Shown: in pieces, positions 31,067-40,386 of the stretch
How the letters are laid out: each line of letters opens with the position of its first letter
How positions within the stretch are numbered: position 1 is the first letter of the stretch
Assembly (NCBI GenBank): GCA_016712665.1
Contig: JADJQP010000002.1
Location: 124,001-188,000, forward strand
Direction: 5' to 3'
DNA from: Bacteroidota bacterium
GTDB lineage: Bacteria; Bacteroidota; Bacteroidia; Chitinophagales; Chitinophagaceae
DNA: 64,000 nucleotides
Translations under genes and position numbers: made by a program
Notes under the pieces: generated by a model
Seen by the model: the letters and a program-made list of their open reading frames with translations, nothing else
The model's database searches: none
Told to the model about the DNA's origin: nothing

Positions 31067-33382
31067 TTAATATTTTACTAGCTTAAAATAATAATATTTA
31101 TTTTTCTGAGAATCATCAATGACTAAAAAATATATCCCATTTGCTAAATTACTTATTGAGATTTCAGAAATACTTTGAGTTAGTATACCTTCCAATGCAA
31201 TTTTACCATCAATTTCATTAATGAAAAATTTCGTGGGTAGGCTTATGAAATCACCTAATTCAAGTGTAAATGATTTAGTTGCAGGATTAGGAAAAATAAT
31301 TAAATTTCTTGAGTTTTCCGTTTCGGTTGAAGCAGCCATTCTATTGCCCTGATTGGTATCCCCGTCATCCACATAAGTAATTAATATTGATTTGGCAAGC
31401 GAATCCTCCCCTTCAAGTATTTGGGTTACCAAGTCAAGTGAATCATTCATAATTTCTTCATCCGTTGGCTCGTATTCCGCCATAGTATCTTGTGGTATTT
31501 CATTAGCAACATATCCCGAATCCAAATTATTGTTGTTATAGTATAAATGCTCTCCGTTTTTTTCTAAACCATGATTATCTGAAAACTCTCCTAGAGCATT
31601 TCCGCAACATGAATAATCCTCAATATATCCTAGAAATATCGCACCTAATTTGGATTCAAACCCAGGCAGAAGGTCTATATCTTTTGCGCATCTATAAGTT
31701 ACATCAGCATTGTATTCTAAAATACTCCGAGTCGAAAGATATTCGAGAAATTTATAATAGGCCGGCTGTGAAAAACTACCATAATTTGCAGCGGTCGGAA
31801 AGGAGTGATTAAATTCACTTGCATAATAAGGGTTCCAATAAAAACTTGGATAACTACCATCGTTCAGCAAATATAAATTAAAAATCAACATATAATCTAG
31901 TCCATTAAAATCCGAATTATTGTCCCGATTTCTCTTATAAGCAGAGGCTAGTCTATCATTGTGCGACCACTGATAGTCATAACTGGTAAAATTTCCTCCA
32001 CCCAAATCGTACCTGTATGGTCCACAATTTGGTGCCTTGTCAAGTAATTCCTTATATCCGTAAGATATAGTTGGTACATTATTATAAGGTGGATTTTCAG
32101 GGTCATACATCGCACCTCCATGCAAAATCCTATATATTAACGGTAAATGGGGAAATCTTAAATCGCATCTTGCGGACTGTTTTAATATATACCTGCGTGA
32201 TACAGAAATTCCAGCAATTGTCCAAATTTTTGCAAATGTTTCAAAAGTAGTTGGGGCAAATGTTCTAAAGCTCTGATGAAAATCTGTACAAAGAGGAGTT
32301 GTTACGTATTTTGAATATTGAAATAAGGGCCAGTGGATCAAGGAAGTACTATTTAGAAATAGTAAGTCTGCTGCCTGAGCGCCCGGTGCCCAGTTAGCAT
32401 TAATATTTAGCAAGCCCTGTGTCATTCCTGGAGCAATTTGAATAGCAATCGCTCCACCGTCAGAACACTGATCTATTGTGCCATAACTAGTAGGGTGCTG
32501 ACCAAAAGGACAAAGTAAGTTTACTGGATTTTTTATGATAAAATTAGTAAGTGCTGGCCAAACACAAAGTCTTAATAAAGCCTTTTTCGCATGCTCCTTT
32601 ATATTTATTCCATTGTATGTTTCAGAAGGAGAAATAAAATTTACCAGTAAGGATAAGCCAAGGTATAATTGTATTGTTTGGTCGAGCGATTCTTCTTCAG
32701 GGTAATGAGGTGTATTAGGGTAACAAACGTTCCAATTTTTTTCCGAAATCAACTTGACATCCTGCGCAGTAATAATCAATGTAGCCATTTTGTCTTCTAG
32801 CAACACTTCCATAAACTCCTTGTATGTTGTGCCCAGCGCATGTTTTAGGTCTATTAAAATGTTGATAATTATCAGAGACAAAGGTTATAGGTACATCATC
32901 CCTAATAAAAATCCATTTAAATCGTCTGTTTGCGGATGTAGGTTTGCACATTCTTGGGTTGCCTCAAAATTTCTACAGTGTTACTCTCCGTACTTGTCAA
33001 TCCTATTAAATGCTTCTATTGCTAAGTATGTTTCAAAGATAGTTCTTTTTGTGTCCTTATTATTATTTAGAAGAATTTTGTATTCCGTAGCAAGGACCCC
33101 CATGTACATACCTAAATCGAAACCTGAGTCCCCCCAATGATTACTTCTTAAGCGTAAGGCTTGATTATCTAATGGAAGTGAAGGAACCTCAAGATAATAC
33201 CTTCTCCATTCTGTAGGAATTGACATACCGCAATCAATCCCAATTCTCATAAAATCGTTGACAAGTCGATACCTGTACCACCAATACTTAGTAAAATTAT
33301 CCTCATAACTTTGAGCAAACAAAATGTTTGAACAAAAAATTAAAAAAAATATAATACCACTTCTAAATTGAAAATTTTGCAT
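31067..33382 (-). CDS. large T9SS-sorted surface protein of an AT-rich cluster, several frameshifts
   Basis: ATG 33382 opens a signal peptide (GIIFFLIFCSNILFAQ). The N-terminal ~130 residues contain YWWYRYRLVNDFM and are open to a stop at 32981. The remaining ~600 residues are open from about 32880. Between them the frame changes at least twice (about 32860-32990), where peptides such as ATQECANLHPQTDDLNGF and RDDVPITFVSDNYQHFN bridge the gap. The C-terminus is a sorting domain (IIFPNPATKSFTLELG ... LANGIYFLVIDDSQ). The body is rich in Tyr, Asn and Cys and matches no family I know. An acidic linker before the sorting domain (31390-31490) has D-T-M and two D-S-L tripeptides, which resemble Bacteroidota O-glycosylation sites. 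Confidence 0.72.
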
Positions 33383-33385
33383 AAT

Positions 33386-34035
33386 TTATTTAATTATTTT
33401 ATTTTTTACAATTTCCCATACGTGATATGAAGTATCCGTTTTTACTGAATATTTCAATTGCCCTTGTTCCAAAGAATAATAGCTGGTAAGTGTAGTTGAA
33501 TCCGATGGATGTAGATTCTGAGCTCCTCTATTGATTGATTGATATACTTTGTAATACATCTTATTGCTGATAAATAATGAGTCGTAGTACTGTTGATAAA
33601 TAGTATATCCGGAAGCATGCCAATTTTTTGATGCATACGAAACTGGAGTCCCATATACAATACAATTTTGGCTTAATGTATGGAGGTCGCATGCAGGAAA
33701 TGCGTAAATAAAATAATTTTTCGCATCCATTATTGCAAGCAATGGTTTCAACTTTGCCTAGTATTGAATCGTTATTTATCAAGTGATATTCACTTCTCAA
33801 CTGCAAATTCATCACCTGAACCTTGATTAATATCGAACATATAATTATAGGTTTGATAAATCCAAATGCTATCAGTAAATCTGAAATTGAATCCTTATAA
33901 ATAAAATAGCTTCCTTCCCTGAAAGATACTGATTTCTTAATTTCAGCATTATTAATATAATAATACTTCGACCCTCTTTTGCAAGAGTTATTAAGTAATA
34001 TAATAAAGAATACTAAAAATAATAAATGACTTCAT
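33386..34035 (-). CDS. putative lipoprotein of the AT-rich cluster, several frameshifts
   Basis: The ATG at 34035 is followed, after one frame slip, by a lipoprotein signal (LLFLVFFIILLNNSC) with the Cys as lipid anchor. Pieces then read in different frames: SKYYYINNAEIKKSVSF, SIWIYQTYNYMFDINQ, YHLINNDSILGKVETI and the open segment from 33751 to 33386. Slips lie near 34025, 33880, 33800 and 33740. Repaired length is ~215 residues. Three bases separate it from the next gene. No family was recognised. It probably sits in the outer membrane facing the periplasm or the surface. Confidence 0.55.
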
Positions 34036-34064
34036 ATTGCATTTTTAGCTGTGGACAAATTATT

Positions 34065-34805
34065 TCATTTAAGCTTATCAATCTCTTTTTTCATAATTTC
34101 ATTTTCCTTGCTTAATTGAATAACATACAACGTTAATTCCTCAATTTTTTTCATCAATGTAGCATCCATTTCGGCTACATTAATTCCAGTTTCAACTAAA
34201 TCTGCAGCAGAGGGCACACCTGGTAGGTGCTTATTCTCTATAATAAAATCCTCCACAGAACTTAACAAAGGCAAATTATAATTTTCAGCAAATACATAAT
34301 CTGCCCAATTTGCGGTCCCACTCAATGCAATTTTTACTTTTTCTGTCAAAATGCCATCCTTAACATATAACTTATAACCACCTGGTAAACTTGATACGTT
34401 ACCAATCTGAATTTTCCCATCGTTAAGAACTGTAAAATAATCATAGTGATTTACATTATTATCATCTCTGTAAAATAAAGTAAATCTATCTTCAAACTGA
34501 CCATTGTGAAATGCCCAATACCCACTACCGGCATTCCTTTGAAATTGAATCCAATCACTCCATGATATCTTTAATGCTAAATTTGTTCCTACTGATGTCG
34601 TAGTTCCAATACCTAAAGAACTTCCAACATTTGACAAGCGCATTCTCTCGCTACCATTAGTTTTAAATATTAAATCTTTCTGATTAAGTGTTCCTAGGAA
34701 ATGTGTACCGTTAACATTTGCGTTATCCGTAATATCCCATGTTGTTTGTCCATTGCAAAAATTGCAATAAAAAATGATTCCTAGCGTAAAAATGAGTTTT
34801 TGCAT
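34065..34805 (-). CDS. secreted fibre-like protein with S74-type C-terminal region
   Basis: The 246-residue product has a signal peptide (LIFTLGIIFYCNFCNG), then a short beta-rich region of the kind seen in tail-fibre-like Bacteroidota proteins (FLGTLNQKDLIFKTNGSERM, SSLGIGTTTSVG). Its C-terminus reads WADYVFAENYNLPLLSSVED, then ENKHLPGVPSA and a coiled coil (MKKIEELTLYVIQLSKENEI). This pattern resembles the peptidase S74/intramolecular-chaperone-like tails in this phylum, which drive trimerisation. It is the first gene of the AT-rich minus-strand cluster. It lacks a T9SS domain, so how it leaves the cell is unclear. Confidence 0.75.
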   Translation of the reverse strand: MQKLIFTLGIIFYCNFCNGQTTWDITDNANVNGTHFLGTLNQKDLIFKTNGSERMRLSNVGSSLGIGTTTSVGTNLALKISWSDWIQFQRNAGSGYWAFHNGQFEDRFTLFYRDDNNVNHYDYFTVLNDGKIQIGNVSSLPGGYKLYVKDGILTEKVKIALSGTANWADYVFAENYNLPLLSSVEDFIIENKHLPGVPSAADLVETGINVAEMDATLMKKIEELTLYVIQLSKENEIMKKEIDKLK

Positions 34806-34868
34806 TTTGTTAATTTTTTGTAATAATACAAGAAAAATAACAAAATAATTATTATTTTATTGATTATG

Positions 34869-36707
34869 CTACTCCACGGTAACGCTTTTTGCTAAATTTC
34901 TAGGCTGGTCTACGTTACATCCTCTCATCAGAGCGATGTGATAGGACAGCAATTGCAATGGAACAATAGAAACTAATGGAGATAATAATTCATCTGTTTC
35001 AGGAACCTCAATGACTTCATCTGCCAATCCGCGAATGACTGTATCTCCTTCCAAGACAATGGCTATTACCTTTCCCTTTCTGGCTTTTACTTCCTGAATA
35101 TTCGAAACAATTTTTTCGTGCGCACTTTGGTTGGTTGCAATAAAAACTACCGGCATATTCTCATCAATCAACGCAATGGGGCCATGCTTCATTTCAGCAG
35201 CCGGATATCCTTCTGCATGAATGTATGAAATTTCTTTAAGTTTTAAGGCACCTTCTAATGCTACCGGAAAATTGAGACCTCTTCCTAGATATAAAAAGTT
35301 TTTGGCGTCTTTATATTTTTTGGCAATTTCAACAATTAGGTCATTGGTTTTAAGTGCACCTTCTACTTTACTTGGAATTGATTCCAATTCATACAGTATC
35401 TGTCTCATTCGTGATTGAGAAATAGACCCATTGCTTTGAGCCAGTTGCAAGGCGAGCAAGGTCAGAATAGTTACCTGCGCACTAAAGGCCTTTGTAGATG
35501 CCACACCTATTTCGGGGCCGGCATGAGTATACGAACCTGCATGTGAGGCTCGTGCAATAGAGGAGCCAATGACATTACAAATTCCATAGATTAATGCTTG
35601 TCGATCTTTCGCAATTTGAATAGCAGATAAGGTATCGGCCGTTTCTCCTGATTGGGAGATGGCAATAACCACATCCTTTTCATTCACAATCGGGTTTCGG
35701 TATCTGAATTCTGACGCATATTCCACTTCTACCGGAATTCGTGCAAGTTCTTCAATAAGGTATTCAGCAATCAATCCACTATGCCATGAAGTACCACACG
35801 CAGTAATAATGATTCGTTTGGCATTGTTGATTCGATTGGCAAATTCGCTAATGCCTCCCAATTTAATCCAACCTTTTTCAGCATTCATTCTTCCACGCAT
35901 ACAATCTCTGATAACCTGTGGCTGTTCATAAATCTCCTTCAACATAAAATAGTCGTATCCACCCTTTTCGATTTTCTCCAAATCCATCTCCAGCTTTTGA
36001 ATATAGGGTGTCTTTTGAATATTGCCCAAGGTCTTAATCTCTATATTGCCATCACGATGAAGGACAGCAAATTCCTCATCATTTAGATACACTACATTTT
36101 TGGTATACTCTATTATTGGGGAAGCATCTGATGCCACAAAAAATTCACCTTTACCAATACCAATTACCAAAGGGCTTCCCTTTCGTGCTGCAATCAGCGT
36201 GTCTGGTTTTGATTTTTCAATAACCACAATGGCATAAGCACCTACTACCTCATTCAAAGCAATACGTACTGCTTCTTCGGTACTTATTTTTTCTTCCTTT
36301 TGAATATCTTCGATAAGGTTCAATAAAATTTCGGTATCGGTATCACTTTCAAAAGTATATCCTCTAAGCTCCAATTCTGTCTTTAGCGCTGCATAATTTT
36401 CAATAATCCCATTGTGTATTATGGCCAAGTTTCCGGAATTGGAAATATGTGGGTGTGCATTTCTATCACAAGGTTCGCCATGTGTGGCCCATCTGGTATG
36501 TCCAATACCAACGGTTCCGTCTGTACTTTGTTGTGCCACAAAATTTTCTAAATCGGAAACTTTTCCTTCTTTTTTATAAATCTGCAACGTACCATTAAGT
36601 AGCGCTACTCCTGCACTGTCATAGCCTCTGTATTCAAGTCGCTTTAATCCTTTTATCAATATGGGATAGGCATTTTTAGGCCCAATGTAAGCAACGATTC
36701 CACACAT
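34869..36707 (-). CDS. glmS: glutamine--fructose-6-phosphate aminotransferase (isomerizing)
   Basis: GlmS makes glucosamine-6-phosphate, the entry to UDP-GlcNAc and peptidoglycan. The N-terminal nucleophile is Cys2 (MCGIVAYIG). The glutaminase domain shows GHTRWATHGEP and the two SIS domains include TACGTSWHSG, ISQSGETADTL and GRGLNFPVALEGALKLKE. The C-terminal RNLAKSVTVE is the canonical ending. The length of 612 is standard. It is the third gene of a minus-strand operon after the glycogen-synthase-like gene and DUF4270, an order I know from other Bacteroidota. Confidence 0.98.
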   Translation of the reverse strand: MCGIVAYIGPKNAYPILIKGLKRLEYRGYDSAGVALLNGTLQIYKKEGKVSDLENFVAQQSTDGTVGIGHTRWATHGEPCDRNAHPHISNSGNLAIIHNGIIENYAALKTELELRGYTFESDTDTEILLNLIEDIQKEEKISTEEAVRIALNEVVGAYAIVVIEKSKPDTLIAARKGSPLVIGIGKGEFFVASDASPIIEYTKNVVYLNDEEFAVLHRDGNIEIKTLGNIQKTPYIQKLEMDLEKIEKGGYDYFMLKEIYEQPQVIRDCMRGRMNAEKGWIKLGGISEFANRINNAKRIIITACGTSWHSGLIAEYLIEELARIPVEVEYASEFRYRNPIVNEKDVVIAISQSGETADTLSAIQIAKDRQALIYGICNVIGSSIARASHAGSYTHAGPEIGVASTKAFSAQVTILTLLALQLAQSNGSISQSRMRQILYELESIPSKVEGALKTNDLIVEIAKKYKDAKNFLYLGRGLNFPVALEGALKLKEISYIHAEGYPAAEMKHGPIALIDENMPVVFIATNQSAHEKIVSNIQEVKARKGKVIAIVLEGDTVIRGLADEVIEVPETDELLSPLVSIVPLQLLSYHIALMRGCNVDQPRNLAKSVTVE

Positions 36708-36711
36708 AAAA

Positions 36712-38151
36712 TTAGTTTTTTATTATTTTGGTATAAATGATCTTTAATTGTGGTTTTACATAAGGCATAGTGGTGCTGCTTCCTCCTAACATTACCCGGT
36801 AGGCACCCGGAAAACCATTATTAAGTCCCATAATTTTAAACCTAAAATTAGTATTTTTTTCTGAAATGAACCGTTGAATCGAATATGTAACAGCAAATTT
36901 ATAGCGAGTTACCGTGAATGGGCCAAAGGATACTTTGTCGTAGGTTCCATCCACGATATTACTTCCGAAGACTGTATAATCAGCAATGACATTATCAACC
37001 TGACTGGTATCGGTCTGAAAAATCTGCAAACGAGGAATGGTGCCGTACTTTAAGGTATCGGAAAAATTTGCATACGGTGATATGGAATAAAAAAACAACT
37101 CGGCTTTATTTACCACAACATTTTCAAATTGTGTGATATAGGGCATTGAAATTAAAGCTGCCATTCCCGATTCATTTTGCAAAAACAAAATTGAGTCGCC
37201 TCAGGGTGCTGTTGAATTCAAAAAATTCTGAGCAACGGTTCCATTGTAATTCCGGGTAATATTATTAAAACGATTGCAGTTATTGGGATCAAACGAAAAA
37301 ACATCCACCACAGTGTCTAGTTGACCGGATGTATTGGTATATCGATAATAGATATTCATTCGAGCGCTGTATGTATTTAAATAATACAAGGCATTACCAT
37401 TTAGGCTATCTGCTTGTATATAAAAACCTTTCCACCAACTTAAAAATTTAGAAAAATCGGCAGCAGCTCCATTGGCACCTAAATCAACCTGCGCTTCCAA
37501 ACTGTCTCTAAAAGCCTTGCTCAGTTGGAAGCGAATTTGAGGAACTACCTTTACACCATTTACTAATTGGGAGTCTTTAATTTGAATATAATTTAGGGTT
37601 GTTTCCGCAAGCATTACATTCTCAAAAGAATCCTTCGTAAATTCGAATTGAGCAGAATCTCGATGAAACGCTTTTATCGATCGGAATACCTTAAAATTTT
37701 GTGAGATATTACTCACTGCATTTGTATCACCATAAGCTGTTTTAAAAGGAATGGCCAACACAATGGAGTCAATGGTACGACTCGTACCGGAAAAATTGGT
37801 TTTAAAAGCAAAATTAGTAACCGGTGGCAATACCTCTAAATGGATATTGGCATTGGTTTTACCAAAAGATGGATCGGAAGTAATGGTGCCCAGTGCCTGA
37901 AACAGATTCGGGGAGCTGGAAACCTGTGTAGAATTTCTTTTTCCACCCGTCAGAATGGAATCCTGGTATACATTATTCGTAATAATGGTAAAGGTATCTT
38001 GGGCGAAGGTATTGATATTATCAACCGGAGGAATCAGTGAACTTGGTAAAATGGTGTTCTCTTTACAAGCTAAGAAAAAGACATTCAAAAAGAGAACGGC
38101 TACTACAATTCGTTGGGAAATGGGACTTGAAAAAGCCATACTATTATTCAT
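36712..38151 (-). CDS. DUF4270 lipoprotein interrupted by an in-frame TGA
   Basis: The N-terminus has a lipoprotein signal (VVAVLFLNVFFLACK, Cys as anchor). DUF4270 features follow: an N-terminal PSSLIPPVDNINTFAQDTF stretch, beta-rich middle and, in the second half, FLQNESGMAALISMPYI followed by NKAELFF. The reading frame is identical on both sides of a TGA at 37201-37203, so the two open frames (316 and ~160 residues) are one gene of ~479 codons with one nonsense codon. Function is unknown for the family; in Bacteroidota it is commonly encoded between the glycogen-synthase-like gene and glmS, as here. Confidence 0.85.
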
Positions 38152-38156
38152 GAATG

Positions 38157-38981
38157 CTATTTGCCTGCCAAGTTATTATATAGTTCCATAATATCCGTCA
38201 AATCATCACCTTCTGCATTGAAATTTAACACTTTTTTGGTTCTTGATGGTTTAATGGCATTTGCTAATTTTTCATCCAGCTCTTTAAAAGGCAAAATGGC
38301 AACGTCCGAATTTTTTGCTCCACCGATTTGCATATCAATATTGGCACCTTCTTTATAGATTTCAATATCTTTATCTTTTATAGGGGTACTTGCTAGCAAC
38401 TGCTTGGCAAAAATTTCACCCATTTTTTCAAGCAAAATGCTTTTGGTAGCAGAGTAAATTATTTTCGAATTGGCAAATACCGGTTCTTTTTTGTAGTACG
38501 ATTTGATATACATCGGAATCAAGGCACTCATCCATCCGTGTACGTGAATGATGTCGGGTGGCCAGCCAAATTTCTTGACGGTTTCAAGCGCTCCCTTGCA
38601 AAAGAAAATAGTTCGCTCTGCATTGTCTTTAAATGCATTTCCACTTTCGTCATGAAAATTTTGCTTTCGCTTAAATAAATCTTCATTATCCATGAAATAT
38701 ACCTGTAATCGAGCATTCGGTAAAGAAGCTACTTTAATAACAAGAGGATGATCTTCATTATCGACATTGATGTTGATTCCTGACAGGCGCACCACCTCAT
38801 GAAGTCGATGTCTGCTTTCATTGATCGAACCAAATCTCGGCATGATCGCTCTCACTTCAAAACCTGTCTCGTTTGATTTCACAGCCAGCATGTTTAGAAT
38901 TCGAGCAAATTCTGTTTCTTCATTGTAAGGAGCAAACTCATGCGAAATAAATAGGACCTTTTTCTTTTGTATTACAGCCAT
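38157..38981 (-). CDS. short glycogen/starch synthase-like protein (GlgA N-terminal domain family)
   Basis: The 274-residue protein matches the N-terminal Rossmann domain of GT5 glycogen synthases (KVLFISHEFAPYNEETEFARI, IMPRFGSIN, DIIHVHGWMSALIPMYIKSY). It lacks the C-terminal nucleotide-sugar domain with its glutamate motif, so it is about half the length of real GlgA. This short form is a recurring Bacteroidota family found upstream of DUF4270 and glmS. It may bind or modify a sugar nucleotide but probably does not make glycogen. A promoter at 39038-39045 starts the operon. Confidence 0.85.
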   Translation of the reverse strand: MAVIQKKKVLFISHEFAPYNEETEFARILNMLAVKSNETGFEVRAIMPRFGSINESRHRLHEVVRLSGININVDNEDHPLVIKVASLPNARLQVYFMDNEDLFKRKQNFHDESGNAFKDNAERTIFFCKGALETVKKFGWPPDIIHVHGWMSALIPMYIKSYYKKEPVFANSKIIYSATKSILLEKMGEIFAKQLLASTPIKDKDIEIYKEGANIDMQIGGAKNSDVAILPFKELDEKLANAIKPSRTKKVLNFNAEGDDLTDIMELYNNLAGK

Positions 38982-39037
38982 TCAAGATATTGTTTTAGTT
39001 AAATAAGAAACAATGATTCATAGTCACTTTGGGGGTG

Positions 39038-39045
39038 CAAAAGTA
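39038..39045 (-). promoter_or_regulatory. -7 element TACTTTTG of the glgA-like/DUF4270/glmS operon
   Basis: A perfect minus-strand TAnnTTTG followed by CACCC, a common downstream sequence in this phylum, lies 56 bases before the operon's first ATG at 38981. It faces away from panC. Confidence 0.65.
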
Positions 39046-39101
39046 CAAAAAAAAAATGAATTTATTATAAAATAGTTTGAAATGGTTATATATTGGGCGC
39101 A

Positions 39102-39931
39102 ATGTTTGTATTTAAAACACAAAGAGAACTAAAGGCCTACTTATCAGGCAAAAAATGCGTTGGATTTGTACCTACGATGGGAGCCTTGCATGAAGGCCAT
39201 ATTGCACTCATAAAAACCTCCAAGAGCCAGAATAGCTACACCGGCTGTAGCATCTTTGTCAACCCTACCCAATTTAATAATCAAAACGATTTTAATAAAT
39301 ACCCCATTACAATCGCCAACGATATTTTGCTTTTGATGGAGGCAAATTGCGATTTTCTTTTTTGCCCTCTGTTTTGGAAATGTATCCGGAGGGAATCATC
39401 AAGAATAAAAAATATGACTTGGGTTATTTGGACACTGTGCTTGAAGGAACCCATCGACCTGGTCATTTTAACGGGGTTTGTATTATTGTACATAAACTAT
39501 TGGAGGCTGTGCAACCGGACACCCTTTATTTGGGTGAAAAAGATTATCAGCAATGTATGGTAGTCAAGCACTTAATAGAAACCATTGGGATGGCCATCAA
39601 TCTAGTAATCTGCCCTACCTTGCGCGACGTAGACGGATTGGCAAAAAGCTCTAGAAATATGCGGCTCACTGCGGAAGCTAGGGAACATGCTACTACTATT
39701 TACCAATGCCTTGTATATATCAAAAAAAATAGAGAAAATCATTCGTTCCAAAAATTGCAAACTGAATGTTTAACAAAACTAAGGGAGGCAGGTTTTGAAC
39801 CGGAATATATTACATTAGCAAAGGCGTCCAATTTACAACTCCTAACCGAATTTGATATGGAAAGCGAAATGGTAGTGCTCATTGCAGCGACTATCGATCA
39901 TGTTCGGTTGATAGACAATATGCGTCTATAA
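39102..39931 (+). CDS. panC: pantothenate synthetase, one frameshift
   Basis: PanC condenses pantoate with beta-alanine using ATP, the last step of pantothenate synthesis. Motifs include FVPTMGALHEGHIAL (the HIGH-like ATP site), VNPTQFNN, LEGTHRPGHFNGV, LYLGEKDYQQ and KSSRNMRL (KMSKS-like). One base is missing near 39365-39368 (ccctctg for cccttctg); repair gives SVLEMYPEG and joins the frames, for ~276 residues. The ATG at 39102 is preferred over a TTG at 39093. panD is not downstream. Confidence 0.95.
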
Positions 39932-40330
39932 TTACACCGGTCAATATTATTTCAAGGATGTTTCCATAAAGTATACCGCCTTCCCTTTCCGCTAGCTTAC
40001 ATTCTACAAGTTCCTTCAAGGTTTTAAATTTTGAAATGGCGTCCCATCTTTCAAGGTTTCCAAAGGGTAGCCATTTGAAAATGAGGGCTTCCCGGTTTCA
40101 ACGTTTTCATCATTCAGAACGTGGGAAAATTTGAGCAATAAAACGATGTAATATTTCTTCCAAGCTTGTCATAAATTATAAATAGGTGAAAGGGAATTTC
40201 AAGATTGTTAACCTTATGTTTTGTAAACGGCTTATTACAATTGGTACATTTACAGAATTCACTACTGTAGAAATCTTTTGTGTGAACGGCAAATACGTGT
40301 GCAAGCAACCGTTGTTTGAATAGAGTGACA
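39932..40330. other. 400-base gap with a possible scrambled minus-strand gene
   Basis: No confident gene. On the minus strand, three different frames give stretches that look protein-like. They are a Cys-rich piece (EFCKCTNCNKPFTKHKV, 40114-40308), a middle piece (NDENVETGKPSFSNGYPLE), and a tail (LKELVECKLAEREGGILYG). Together they could be one small C-x2-C zinc-binding protein broken by indels, ending inside the 3' end of panC. I could not name a family, and chance is not excluded. Confidence 0.3.
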
Positions 40331-40366
40331 AAAAAAATCGCCCACGATATAGCGGGCGATTTTGGA
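40331..40366 (-). terminator. rho-independent terminator of the PhaE-like gene
   Basis: A perfect 9-base stem (aaatcgccc at 40335-40343, gggcgattt at 40354-40362) with a 10-base loop. On the minus strand it is followed by a T tract (A run at 40331-40337). It lies about 25 bases past the PhaE-like stop. Confidence 0.85.
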
Positions 40367-40386
40367 ATTCTTATTCAGATCGAAAA

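Noticed and set aside
29528..34805. Prophage or integrative element in the AT-rich region
   Set aside because: There is no integrase, no tRNA target site, no phage structural genes and no flanking direct repeat; an S74-like tail alone is common in secreted Bacteroidota proteins.
36708..36711. glmS ribozyme upstream of glmS
   Set aside because: Only a few bases separate glmS from DUF4270; there is no room and no matching sequence.
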